From positions 372,001 through 436,000 of the forward strand of contig CALFMP010000036.1 of assembly GCA_937879965.1 (NCBI GenBank): a stretch of DNA of 64,000 nt, in the 5' to 3' direction. A program made the position numbers and the translations under genes. The notes below the pieces were generated by a model, which ran no database searches, had not been told where the DNA came from, and saw nothing but the letters and a program-made list of their open reading frames with translations. Below are positions 25,956 to 34,908 of the stretch, one piece after another. The stretch is from QKMZ01 sp012965515. Lineage in GTDB: Bacteria > Cyanobacteriota > Vampirovibrionia > Obscuribacterales > Obscuribacteraceae. Every line of letters begins with the position of its first letter. The first letter of the stretch is position 1.

Positions 25956-26262
25956 GTACTCTCCTTTGCTCCGAAGAGCCGGAAGATGGGCGGACGTCTT
26001 TAGTAAGGGCGGTGCACTAAGTTCGCCCAATTTATGCGGTCGAGCTGGCAAACGTGTGGCACGAATATTAAATTCGGCGTGAAAGCCCCCGCTGGCTTGC
26101 CGATTGGGCTATAGAGAAATACAAAAAGCGTCTTTATTCGCCACTTTCAATCTTTGTCAAGGTGATTCTTCTGCACTGGGCATGCTATAGGTGGAATACT
26201 AATAGAGAGCTATAAAAGCGAGCTGTGTTTTTCCGTTTGGTTTTGGTCGGTTTGGTTAGGTA

Positions 26263-28245
26263 ATGCTCAGCGGTTGGTCTAGCGAGAAGAAGATTGTCAG
26301 CGGATTTGGAATTGCCCTCATCGCCGTTGCTCTGGCGCTTTTTAGCCCCTACCTGGTGCATCCTGGAGCTCGGGAAATCAAGCAGTGGGTTGAGCAGCGT
26401 CAGAAGGTTTTCGACAATCTTCAGAGCGTCCTGACGGACTTCCGTGAAGCCCAGCTCTATCATCGCGACTTTGTTTTATCTGGCGATGCTCGCCAGGCGG
26501 ATGACTTCAACGAAGCCGTGGCGCGTTTACGAGAGCGACTTTTCTCTCTTCGAACCCTCGACGACGATACTGCCACGGCAGAGCAATTTAGACGTCTGGA
26601 AAACGAACTGGAAAGCTCGATCACTACTTTGCGAACGGCAATGAACTCGCGCAAAGAGAAGAGCATCACGCCCAAGCGCATGATGGAAATGTCGGATAAT
26701 GCACTTGTTCAATCCAATGCCGCAGCGGCTTCTATAGAGCGTCTCGAGAATGATCAGATAAAACTTCTTCAAGAGCGCATATCACAATATAGTTCGCTTC
26801 CGAACTATCAAGTTCTGGTGGGATTCTTGCTGATTACTTTTCTGGGGTTGCTTGGGCTTGGCACTTTTCTGATGTCGAAGAATTGGCAAAATTCAGTTGA
26901 GTCTTTGAAAGAACGCAACCAGCTCTTGGAAGATAATTTGAGTTCTGCGCAAGCGCATCTAGACAAGCTTGCAAATAAGGATCTACTGACTGAGGTCTTG
27001 AACGTCCGTGGATTGGAACAATCTCTCATCGCTGAGCAGAACCGCGCCGGACGTGCGGGCGCGCAGCTTGTCGGTATGTTGCTCAACATCGACAATTTCC
27101 GCCGAGTCAACGAAGGGCTCGGTCATGCAGTCGGCGATGTGATATTGAAAGAGCTTTCTCGTCGCATCGGCAACACACTTCGTCCGTCCGATCACATCGG
27201 TCGCATCGGTCGCGATGAGTTTCTTGTTCTTTTGCCGGATACCCAGCTCGCTTACGCAATGAAGGTGGCAGAGCGCATTCGTCTGTCGGTCTCAGACAGC
27301 CCGCTTCGCAATGCATCCGACTTGATACACCTAACAGTCAGTGCCGGAGTCGCGACCTTGCCTCAAAAAGTGTCTTCACTCGAAGAAGTTTTGACACTTA
27401 CTCGCTCAGCTCTCAAGCGCAGCAAACTATCCGGTAAAAATAAAGTTTCCGTTGCCCGCGACGGGGCTTCCGATGATGAGAATCCTGTGGCCCGCGACAT
27501 CGTTGATGTTTTATGCGATGCGAGCGCGTTCAGAACCGTGTTCCAGCCGATCATTGATCTTTCTACCGAGCAAGTTTCCGGATACGAGATTCTTTCTCGC
27601 GGACCGGACGGTGCCTTTGAAAGCCCTGCTGACTTTTTCCGAGTGTGTGTGGAAAACAACATTCTTACCACTGTTGATTTATCCTGCGTCAAACTTTGTA
27701 TCAACGCTACAAACGGCGTGAAGCAAAACATGCGCTTTCACCTGAACATATTTCCTTCAACGCTGCTTGATACGCCGATCGAACAATTGCTCTCCTTGTT
27801 TCCAGCTCAACCGGATGGGCGTGTTTTCTGCGTTGAGATCAGCGAGCAACAATTCGTAGGAGATCCCGCATACATGCGAGATCATGTCAATGCACTGAAG
27901 CAAGCCGGAATACTTGTGGCAATTGATGATGTCGGCTTCGGAAGAAGTTCTTTAGAGAGTCTTATTTTGCTTGAGCCTGATTTGGTCAAAGTAGATCGTA
28001 AGTATGTCACCGGTGTTTCTGTCGAGCCGTCTAAAGCCCGCTTGATGAAGCGCCTGGCGAACGTTGCAAAATCTCTTGGCGCGGAGATTGTAGCGGAAGG
28101 TATCGAGAACAGTGATGACATTCCGGTGCTTAAGGAAATCGGCGTTCACTATGGTCAAGGATGGCTCTTCGGAGAACTTCTGGAAGTGCTTCCCGGGGCT
28201 CCAGCTGGTCGCAGAGCGAACGATCAAGTAGGAGATGCGGTGTGA
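26263..28245 (+). CDS. membrane GGDEF-EAL protein
   Basis: A 660-residue protein of cyclic di-GMP turnover. Transmembrane helices lie at about 11-32 and 184-204, enclosing a helical periplasmic sensor region that resembles CHASE3. The GGDEF domain covers about 235-400. Its signature reads GRDEF (316-320), one residue off consensus, and an RPSD I-site (307-310) stands at the usual five-residue distance. The EAL domain (about 420-650) has EIL in place of EAL, with AIDDVGFGRSSL, LVKVDR, VAEGIE and QGWLFGE kept. It may be mainly a phosphodiesterase; cyclase activity is uncertain. It overlaps the next gene by four bases. Confidence 0.88.
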   Translation: MLSGWSSEKKIVSGFGIALIAVALALFSPYLVHPGAREIKQWVEQRQKVFDNLQSVLTDFREAQLYHRDFVLSGDARQADDFNEAVARLRERLFSLRTLDDDTATAEQFRRLENELESSITTLRTAMNSRKEKSITPKRMMEMSDNALVQSNAAAASIERLENDQIKLLQERISQYSSLPNYQVLVGFLLITFLGLLGLGTFLMSKNWQNSVESLKERNQLLEDNLSSAQAHLDKLANKDLLTEVLNVRGLEQSLIAEQNRAGRAGAQLVGMLLNIDNFRRVNEGLGHAVGDVILKELSRRIGNTLRPSDHIGRIGRDEFLVLLPDTQLAYAMKVAERIRLSVSDSPLRNASDLIHLTVSAGVATLPQKVSSLEEVLTLTRSALKRSKLSGKNKVSVARDGASDDENPVARDIVDVLCDASAFRTVFQPIIDLSTEQVSGYEILSRGPDGAFESPADFFRVCVENNILTTVDLSCVKLCINATNGVKQNMRFHLNIFPSTLLDTPIEQLLSLFPAQPDGRVFCVEISEQQFVGDPAYMRDHVNALKQAGILVAIDDVGFGRSSLESLILLEPDLVKVDRKYVTGVSVEPSKARLMKRLANVAKSLGAEIVAEGIENSDDIPVLKEIGVHYGQGWLFGELLEVLPGAPAGRRANDQVGDAV

Positions 28246-29021
28246 CGCAGGAAATCGTTCCGATCGCGAAGACCGACGAGAAATTTGCAGTTGATGATGT
28301 AATCAGCACAGGTTGGCAGATTACGATGAGCCGCTTTTGGCCTCTGATTTGTATCTTGGGCGTAAACGGTTTGGTCGCAGCGCTAGTGCCGCTGGCGAGT
28401 TTCGTCATGGGATACAACGGCGCCATGACGATGGGCAACGTCGGTCTTCAGTTGTTGATGCACCTTATCAGCGCCATTATTGTGCTCACTGTTGAAATCG
28501 GCATGATGAATGTCTTTCTCATGTCTTTGGACGGCAAGAAGGTGAACGCGGATGATTGCTTCAAGTGCGTCAAATACTTGCCGACTTATTTTGCCTTCGT
28601 CTTTATGTCGAGAATTCTCATTGCACTCGGATACATAAGTTTCATCATTCCGGGAGTTATTCTCCAGATTTCATTTCAGTTCGCCGGCTATTTCATAGTT
28701 GAGAAGAAGATGGGTCCAATAGCCGCGATGAAAGCAAGCTGGGCGATATGCGATGGGGCGCGCTGGCAGCTTATTCTCCTTGCGCTGATCAGCTATTTCA
28801 TCAATGTTGTCGGATTCATGTGCTTTCTTGTCGGTGGAATTCCTGCTTATCTGATTAACGGTATTGCCAACGCGGCCACCTATAGAACTCTTCTGGCAAA
28901 CACTCCGCAATTCGCGGATTTGATACAGCCGCCGGCGCTGAGCGAGGCCGCGGTTGCAGAACTTCTAGAACATGATTCTTGGCCGAAAGAACTCGCAGCA
29001 GAAAAATCAGACGAGCAATAA
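28242..29021 (+). CDS. multi-pass membrane protein
   Basis: A 259-residue protein. The GTG at 28242 overlaps the TGA of the GGDEF-EAL gene in the sequence GTGA and has AGGAG upstream; the longer frame from 28161 lies within the preceding gene. About five to six hydrophobic helices alternate with charged turns (FWPLICILGVNGLVAALVP, FVFMSRILIALGYISFIIPG). The IIPGVIL and AMKASWAICDG segments resemble DUF975-type and glycerophosphodiester phosphodiesterase membrane domains. Tight coupling suggests a joint role with the cyclic di-GMP protein. Confidence 0.75.
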   Translation: MTQEIVPIAKTDEKFAVDDVISTGWQITMSRFWPLICILGVNGLVAALVPLASFVMGYNGAMTMGNVGLQLLMHLISAIIVLTVEIGMMNVFLMSLDGKKVNADDCFKCVKYLPTYFAFVFMSRILIALGYISFIIPGVILQISFQFAGYFIVEKKMGPIAAMKASWAICDGARWQLILLALISYFINVVGFMCFLVGGIPAYLINGIANAATYRTLLANTPQFADLIQPPALSEAAVAELLEHDSWPKELAAEKSDEQ

Positions 29022-29022
29022 T

Positions 29023-29835
29023 CTAGCGATAATTGCGAATATAGAGGTTGGTTCCTTCTGGGACCAATCGAGTGTTGCCGCTGCGAACGGGGCGCAACAT
29101 CTGATCGTTTAGATTGCTCTCTGCTTCAGACATTCTGGCATTGCGCTCTTTTACTTCTCTATCGTAGTTTTCGGCTTGTGCTTGAGCACGTTTCAGCAGT
29201 TCTGCGGAGTCTTGCTCGGCTTGCTTGCGAATATTGGCAGCGGTTTGGCGAGCCCAATTTCTACGCCTGTACGTGTATGAAAGATTGTTCGCATCCTCTT
29301 CACCGGCATCGCGAAGTTTCTTTGCGTTTTCACTCGCCCTCGATAGAATACTGTTGCGTTGCCCCTCAATCTCCGCTTGCCGAATGCTCGCTCTTTCCGC
29401 TGACTGTTTGCGAATCAGCTCGAGGGCTTGCTGTCGTTTTGCCTCCTGCCGTCTCTCCTCTTCTTCACGCTGAGCTTCAGCAGATTTCTCGCGATCGTAT
29501 GGTTTGGCATGCCTCTCGTATGCTTTAATTGCTGTTTCTGCCTCTTCCGCAATAATGGTGCCTGAGCCGTAGTGCGTGGTGAGATGGTATTCGCGCATTG
29601 CCTCGGGAATTTTTTTCAACCGCATGAGCGTATTGGCGAGGCAATAGTGAAGGCGAGGATCTTCCTTGTGAATGGTCAGCGATCGCTGAAACGCCTTACG
29701 TGCCGCTTCAAAATTTCCATGGTTGTAGTGCTTGAGTCCATCGCTCACATCGGACGCAAGTGCCGGCGCAGTCGTGACGGCAAAGGCGGCACTGGTAGAA
29801 AGAATTGCTTTCGTGATGGCGGCTCCGTTCTTCAT
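29023..29835 (-). CDS. exported TPR and coiled-coil protein
   Basis: A 270-residue protein with a signal peptide (cleavage near ALA-SDV, about residue 28). Residues 30-110 hold TPR-like helices (YNHGNFEAARKAFQRSL, KIPEAMREYHLTTHYG). Residues 115-240 form a long charged helix rich in Glu, Arg, Gln and Ala, probably a coiled coil. The tail contains NTRLVPEGTNLYIRNYR. It converges with the membrane protein gene, leaving one base between stop codons. Confidence 0.75.
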   Translation of the reverse strand: MKNGAAITKAILSTSAAFAVTTAPALASDVSDGLKHYNHGNFEAARKAFQRSLTIHKEDPRLHYCLANTLMRLKKIPEAMREYHLTTHYGSGTIIAEEAETAIKAYERHAKPYDREKSAEAQREEEERRQEAKRQQALELIRKQSAERASIRQAEIEGQRNSILSRASENAKKLRDAGEEDANNLSYTYRRRNWARQTAANIRKQAEQDSAELLKRAQAQAENYDREVKERNARMSEAESNLNDQMLRPVRSGNTRLVPEGTNLYIRNYR

Positions 29836-29929
29836 GAAAGATCACTCCGCGGCTACAGTGCCTATTATTCCCTGGCGCACTGATCTAAAGCAGGTATACT
29901 GCTTGCTTGAACCTTTTCGAGGTGGGTTG

Positions 29930-30691
29930 ATGGCTCTGCGCAATTCGATTTTCGCCCTTTTAGCCGTGACATTCCTGGTGTTGCCGCCGTGCCATGCTGA
30001 CCCGGCTAGCCCAAATGGTGCCAACTCGATAGACTCGACCGGCGCGAACCCAATCACCCCCGCAGCCACAGATGCTCAACCTGGCACAGTTTCCGGGACC
30101 GACAGCAAAAGTCCGGCTAGATTAAATCCCCCCAGCAGCGCTTCTCTGCAAGGTAATATCCAGGGCGGCGCTCCGGTTGTTTTGCAAGGGCTGCATGATA
30201 TAGGCGTTTCAGTTCATCACTTACAAGAAATGTTGAAAGGTTTGATGTACGAAGCTCAACGCCAGGATATGGTTGTCGTTGCAGAGCCGAACGTAATCGG
30301 TCCGATAGTTATTCCGGCAATTCCCAATCCATCCGGGATGATGTCGATTGGCTATCTGCCTCCGCGAAAGAAATGGGTTGACTATTTCATGTCTCAGATT
30401 GAGGAGATCATTCCAATGCTTGACCATGAAATCAATTCGCTGCCTCGACCGGCTGTTTCCGACACCGACTTGATGCAAGCCTATGTAGAGATGTTTGATG
30501 CTGCTCGCGGGTTTAATCCCCCCTGGGCTAAGTTGGAAACAGCAACCAAAGGTCCCGAGTACAAGAATCAAGATATTTCCGTTGCCGGATCAGAACTCTG
30601 GTTTCAAATCGAGAAGTTCAAGAAGCTAAAAGATAAACTTTTCAAGACTGTTAAGGTTGAGACAAAACAAAAAAAGAAAAAAGAGAGCTAA
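29930..30691 (+). CDS. exported protein of unknown function
   Basis: A 253-residue product from the ATG at 29930, with GAGGTGGG upstream; the frame is open from 29732 but that part has no signal peptide. The N-terminal MALRNSIFALLAVTFLVLPP with cleavage near CHA-DPA is a signal peptide. A Ser/Pro/Asn-rich linker runs to about residue 75, then a conserved-looking helical part (LHDIGVSVHHLQEMLKGLMY) and a Lys-rich tail. It is not recognised. It sits two bases before the Spy/CpxP-like gene, so the two are likely co-expressed. Confidence 0.65.
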   Translation: MALRNSIFALLAVTFLVLPPCHADPASPNGANSIDSTGANPITPAATDAQPGTVSGTDSKSPARLNPPSSASLQGNIQGGAPVVLQGLHDIGVSVHHLQEMLKGLMYEAQRQDMVVVAEPNVIGPIVIPAIPNPSGMMSIGYLPPRKKWVDYFMSQIEEIIPMLDHEINSLPRPAVSDTDLMQAYVEMFDAARGFNPPWAKLETATKGPEYKNQDISVAGSELWFQIEKFKKLKDKLFKTVKVETKQKKKKES

Positions 30692-30693
30692 AC

Positions 30694-31278
30694 GTGCTGA
30701 AAATTCTGAAGAAACGAATTGCACTGTATGTAGTGCCATTGCTGATGACGACGACGGTTTTTGTTGCAGATGTCTACGCTGTAGATAAGCCGGCCACATC
30801 GGCTAGCAAGATTACTCCTAAGTCGAACGGCAAAACGCAGAGCGCAACTCCGAGTAAAACGCAGAGCGCCACTCCGAGTAAACCTGACAAGAAACATCAT
30901 CGCAAAAATCCCATTCCGAATTTTAAGAAAGTCAAGAAATTGAAATCCTTGACTCCGGCACAGAAATTGAAAGTCGATCAAATTTTTCGGGAATACAGAG
31001 AAGTAGCTGACCCACTCGCTGAAAAGTTGAGAGCGGCTAGGGAAGCAGACTTTGGTGTTGATGAGCGCTCTCCTGACACGGTCAAAAGGGCTGTGCAGCT
31101 CAAAGAAATGCAAGTCCAAATGCACCAAATCAAACGAGACACTTGGGCAAAGCTTCAGCGAGTGCTGACCGTGAGCCAACGTAAGGAAATTGAGGGAGAA
31201 CACAAGAAACCGCGCCATCGCATGACGTCTGATGCACCTGTGTCGCCATCCGTCGCTAAGGAGTCAGTCAAAAAGTAG
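30694..31278 (+). CDS. Spy/CpxP-like periplasmic protein with two LTxxQ motifs
   Basis: A 194-residue protein with a GTG start and AAGAGAG upstream. A signal peptide at about 10-30 leads to a Ser/Thr/Lys linker with a tandem 9-residue repeat (KTQSATPSK twice, coded by a 27-base repeat). The helical domain has LTPAQKLKVDQIF near residue 88 and LTVSQRKEI near 163, the paired LTxxQ motifs that define Spy/CpxP-type periplasmic chaperone and metal-stress proteins. The family match is by motif and architecture. It lies directly after the exported gene at 29930-30691. Confidence 0.7.
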   Translation: MLKILKKRIALYVVPLLMTTTVFVADVYAVDKPATSASKITPKSNGKTQSATPSKTQSATPSKPDKKHHRKNPIPNFKKVKKLKSLTPAQKLKVDQIFREYREVADPLAEKLRAAREADFGVDERSPDTVKRAVQLKEMQVQMHQIKRDTWAKLQRVLTVSQRKEIEGEHKKPRHRMTSDAPVSPSVAKESVKK

Positions 31279-31288
31279 CAGGTGCATT

Positions 31289-33457
31289 CTACGATTCGAT
31301 CCAGACAGGCGCGCTTTTAAAGGCTGGTGTTTTCGATCGTGCATCAACGTTTGCCTTTATAAGCACGTTAGATTCGGGATAATACATCGCCACTGCGCCC
31401 GGGCGGATGGCGCCAACAACCACTTCTATGTTCTCCATTCGTCCTGCCTCTCCGCGGACGGCTACGCGTTGTCCATCTTTGACGTTCAATTTTTCGGCAT
31501 CTTCTTTGGACATAAGAATGCAGTAGCGATGTGGGACGCCCCGGTAAAAATCGTATTCGTCATAGACTACGGTATTGAATTGCCCTTCTGAGCGCAGGGT
31601 CATCAGAATGAGACCGTCTGAGACAGGCTTCGGTACAGGTGTCGGGTACATTATTGCCTTGCCCGATTTAGTATTGAACTGAGGGGTGTGATAAACGCGG
31701 CCCGTGATCGTAAATTCCTTTTTGGTATCGTCAATGGTGCCAAGTTGCTCCCAGCCGGGGATTGTCTTCGAAATAATCTCGCGAACCTTTCGATGATCTC
31801 TAAGCGTCGTCCAGTCAAATGGTTCTTTGCTCAATACTCTATTTGCGATGTCACAGATAATCTCTGATTCCGGCATCATCTGTCCTTTCACATTCGGCTT
31901 TCCGCCTTCGGAATAGCGAATGAAATTGAACATCGATTCCTGAGTAGTCCCTTGCGGTTCTTCGTCGCGGGCAAGCACCGGCAGGATCAATGTTGTTTCT
32001 CCCCGTCCAAAGAAATGCCCGGGGTTCAATTTTGTCGAGAGATACACGATGGTTTTCACCTTGTTCATGCTCTCTTGCGCCCACGTTGAGTCAGGGTTGG
32101 AGCCCCAAAGGTTTCCGCCCAGGGCAAACAGAAAATCGATTTCGCCCTTGCCGCATGCATCAATCATGGCATGCGTATCTAGCCCGGGGGTGTCAGTGAT
32201 TTTCGTTCCATAAATAGTCTCGAGAGACTGCCGCACGCTGTCTTGCAGCGCCGGTGCCACCCCGACCGAACCGATGCCTTGTACATTCGAATGTCCGCGA
32301 ATCGGCAACAATCCAGCACCGGGCTTACCAACGTTTCCAGTTGCGATCGCCAAATTGCATACGGCAAGCACGTTATCCACGCCACTTGCGTGATGCGTCA
32401 ATCCCATTGCCCAAGCGAAGATGGTTCGCTTGGACATGTAAATTATGTCCGCACAGTTTTCGATTGATTGCTTGTCGACGCCGCTGTTTTTGATCAATTC
32501 ATTCCAATCGGCGTTGCGAGCGTAATCGAGAACTTCGGCAGCGCCTTCAGCGTAGCTGTCGACGAATTCGTTATCGACTCTGCGCTTTTCGATTATCGAT
32601 TTGAGTACGCCTACTAGAAACGCAACGTCGCCGCCTGGCAGTGGTTGAATATAGGTGGATGCGATTTTTGTGCCGAAGAAAAGCGACTTGATTTGCGACG
32701 GTACGTGGAAAGTTTCTAGCGGCGACTCCCGTACCGGATTTACGACAATCACTTTTCCGCCACGCGCGCGCAAATTGGCGAGTTGTGTCATCAGCCTTGG
32801 ATGGTTTGATGCAGGATTGGCACCCAGCAATACAACGAGATCACAACGTGTCAGATCTTCCAATTCGACGGTGGCAGTGCCTGTGCCGAATGCCATCTTG
32901 AGCGCCACTCCAGACGCTTGATGGCAATAGTAGGAACAGTTCATCACGTTGTTGGTGCCGTATACGCGTGCAAATGCCTGCAGTAGGAAAGCGGCTTCAT
33001 TCGAAGAACGACCGGATGAGTAGAATGCCGTGCGATCGGGCGTCGTCGCTTTCATTGCGCTTTCAATATGTTTGAGCGCTGCTTCCCACGTTATCGGTTT
33101 AAAGTGGGTGGCACCCTTATCGAGCACAACCGGATACGAAAGCCGCCCGGCATCCTCTGCTTGTTTGGGCGTCAGTTTCTCAAGATCGGCAAGAGAATGT
33201 TTATCGAAATAGTCCGCTGGTAACGCACCGATCATGTCGGCAACTTGAGCTTGCAGGCTCTTTTTGCAAACTTCCGGCCAGTGTCCGGCTTCATTGACCA
33301 TGCCGCCCTTCATTCCGCCCATCCCCACCGCGCATGTCTTGCAAGCGTTGCGGGAATTCATGCGTTTCAAAAGGCGCAGCGGACCGACTTGAAAGGCTTT
33401 TTCAAGCGAGTACATGATGGCTGGAAAGCCGCCGCCGGGATTGAGTTTACGTGCCAC
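31289..33457 (-). CDS. molybdopterin oxidoreductase of the FdhF/YdeP family
   Basis: A 722-residue protein. Cys39, Cys42 and Cys64 near the N-terminus could bind an iron-sulfur cluster (CKTCAVG, PEVCKKS). The molybdopterin core follows: FYSSGRSSNEAAFLLQAF, NVMNCSYYCHQASGVALKM, VVLLGANPASNHP and AWAMGLTHHASGVDN. The region NCSYYCHQAS is the YdeP version of the active-site strand. The C-terminal MopB-binding domain holds LMTLRSEGQFNTV and IRPGAVAMYYPESN. YdeP proteins are linked to acid resistance in E. coli, but their substrate is unknown. The gene is divergent from a sorbosone-type dehydrogenase across a candidate operator. Confidence 0.9.
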   Translation of the reverse strand: MARKLNPGGGFPAIMYSLEKAFQVGPLRLLKRMNSRNACKTCAVGMGGMKGGMVNEAGHWPEVCKKSLQAQVADMIGALPADYFDKHSLADLEKLTPKQAEDAGRLSYPVVLDKGATHFKPITWEAALKHIESAMKATTPDRTAFYSSGRSSNEAAFLLQAFARVYGTNNVMNCSYYCHQASGVALKMAFGTGTATVELEDLTRCDLVVLLGANPASNHPRLMTQLANLRARGGKVIVVNPVRESPLETFHVPSQIKSLFFGTKIASTYIQPLPGGDVAFLVGVLKSIIEKRRVDNEFVDSYAEGAAEVLDYARNADWNELIKNSGVDKQSIENCADIIYMSKRTIFAWAMGLTHHASGVDNVLAVCNLAIATGNVGKPGAGLLPIRGHSNVQGIGSVGVAPALQDSVRQSLETIYGTKITDTPGLDTHAMIDACGKGEIDFLFALGGNLWGSNPDSTWAQESMNKVKTIVYLSTKLNPGHFFGRGETTLILPVLARDEEPQGTTQESMFNFIRYSEGGKPNVKGQMMPESEIICDIANRVLSKEPFDWTTLRDHRKVREIISKTIPGWEQLGTIDDTKKEFTITGRVYHTPQFNTKSGKAIMYPTPVPKPVSDGLILMTLRSEGQFNTVVYDEYDFYRGVPHRYCILMSKEDAEKLNVKDGQRVAVRGEAGRMENIEVVVGAIRPGAVAMYYPESNVLIKANVDARSKTPAFKSAPVWIES

Positions 33458-33491
33458 GATTATTTACGCGCTTTGCGTTGATGATTTAGGT

Positions 33492-33525
33492 AATATAGTC
33501 GTTTACCGTCAAGAACGATTATATA
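33492..33525. promoter_or_regulatory. AT-rich inverted repeat in the divergent promoter
   Basis: AATATAGTCGTT (33492-33503) and AACGATTATATA (33514-33525) are inverted copies matching at 10 of 12 positions across a 10-base spacer. It lies midway between the starts of the YdeP-type gene and the sugar dehydrogenase gene. Confidence 0.45.
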
Positions 33526-33562
33526 GCGAGTTTTACCCCCATATCTGGGTTCCGAGATTCTT

Positions 33563-34723
33563 ATGACGACCGAAGACAAGGCGCCTGCGAAAGCTTTCAA
33601 AAAACCAAGAATATTCTTTTTACTTGGTCTCATCGTCACAACCGGGTATTTGACGTTCTTTTCGGTCAAGGCGACCACTCCTGAAATGAATAAGATTAAG
33701 CTGCCGCCCGGGTTTTCGATTGCCCCGTACTGCAAAGATGTTCCCAAGGCTCGCTCGATGGCCCTCAGTCCGTCCGGAATTTTGTATGTTGGGTCACGCC
33801 TCATTGATGGCGATGTCACGGCAGTTGTAGACAAGAACAAAGATGGAGTCGCCGACGCCAAGTACATCGTTGCCAAAAAGCTCTATGGTCCTTTGGGAAT
33901 GGCGTTCAAAGATGGCGATTTGTACGTCGGACAGATCAATGGCGTTGTAAAACTCAAAGACATCGACAATCACCTCACAGATCCGCCTGCTCCGGTGCCT
34001 GTGAATTTGAAGCTGCCTTCAGATCTCGCTCACGGTCACAAGTACATCCGCTTCGGTCCCGACAACTGGCTCTATATTCCCGTCGGTGCGCCGTGCAATG
34101 TTTGCGAAAGAGACTGGACGAAATATGCCTGTATGATGCGAATGAAGCCTGACGGGTCGAACTTAGAGTTGTATGCCCAGGGTATTCGCAACACGGTCGG
34201 TTTTGATTGGCACCCGGTCACCAAGGAGTTGTGGTTCACCGATAACGGCCGCGATTGGCTTGGAGACGACCTTCCGCCCGACGAGCTGAATTGTGCGCCG
34301 AAGCCAGGAATGAATTTTGGATATCCATATCGATATGGACTGAATGTGAAAGACCCCGAGTATGGCTCGAAACGGCCGAATGATTCGGACTTCACTCCTT
34401 GTCGCGTACCGCTGGGTCCGCACGTTGCAGCGCTGGGCATGCGCTTTTACACCGGCAATATGTTTCCACCAGAGTACAAGAATCAAGTTTTCATTGCCGA
34501 ACATGGATCGTGGAACCGCAGCAAACCGCTGGGTTATCGAATCACCTGTGTAAAGTTTCCCGAAGGAAAACAGCCTACCTATGAAGTATTTGCAGATGGT
34601 TTCTTGAACAGCGCCGGAATTCCATCTGGCAGACCGGCTGACCTATGCCAGATGTCCGATGGATCTTTGCTTGTTTCCGACGATCACGGCGGCACTATTT
34701 ATCGAATTACTTATAAGAAGTGA
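33563..34723 (+). CDS. PQQ-dependent sugar dehydrogenase (sorbosone dehydrogenase type)
   Basis: A 386-residue protein anchored by one N-terminal helix (about 18-38, IFFLLGLIVTTGYLTFF). It has the beta-propeller of the glucose/sorbosone dehydrogenase family: GPDNWLYIPVGAPCNVCERD, GIRNTVGFDWHP, LWFTDNGRDWLGDD, NFGYPYRYG and IAEHGSWNRSKPLGYR. The double-Cys GAPCNVCE segment is common in this subfamily. The protein probably oxidises a sugar or aldehyde in the periplasm and passes electrons to the respiratory chain. No PQQ synthesis genes are in the window. Confidence 0.85.
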   Translation: MTTEDKAPAKAFKKPRIFFLLGLIVTTGYLTFFSVKATTPEMNKIKLPPGFSIAPYCKDVPKARSMALSPSGILYVGSRLIDGDVTAVVDKNKDGVADAKYIVAKKLYGPLGMAFKDGDLYVGQINGVVKLKDIDNHLTDPPAPVPVNLKLPSDLAHGHKYIRFGPDNWLYIPVGAPCNVCERDWTKYACMMRMKPDGSNLELYAQGIRNTVGFDWHPVTKELWFTDNGRDWLGDDLPPDELNCAPKPGMNFGYPYRYGLNVKDPEYGSKRPNDSDFTPCRVPLGPHVAALGMRFYTGNMFPPEYKNQVFIAEHGSWNRSKPLGYRITCVKFPEGKQPTYEVFADGFLNSAGIPSGRPADLCQMSDGSLLVSDDHGGTIYRITYKK

Positions 34724-34908
34724 TTGCAATTGGCGCCCGCATAAAGAAGTTGCATATTAAAGTGTGTACAATCTCATTTTGCAAAAAAAACGGTGTGATG
34801 CATCGCTTGAGAACCGCGATTGCTTTACATCTTGAGTATCCCTGGGGGACATCAATCACGTCGCCGCTGCCAGCTTTCTGTAAGCGGTTTTGTCTGGAGG
34901 ATTTTGAT

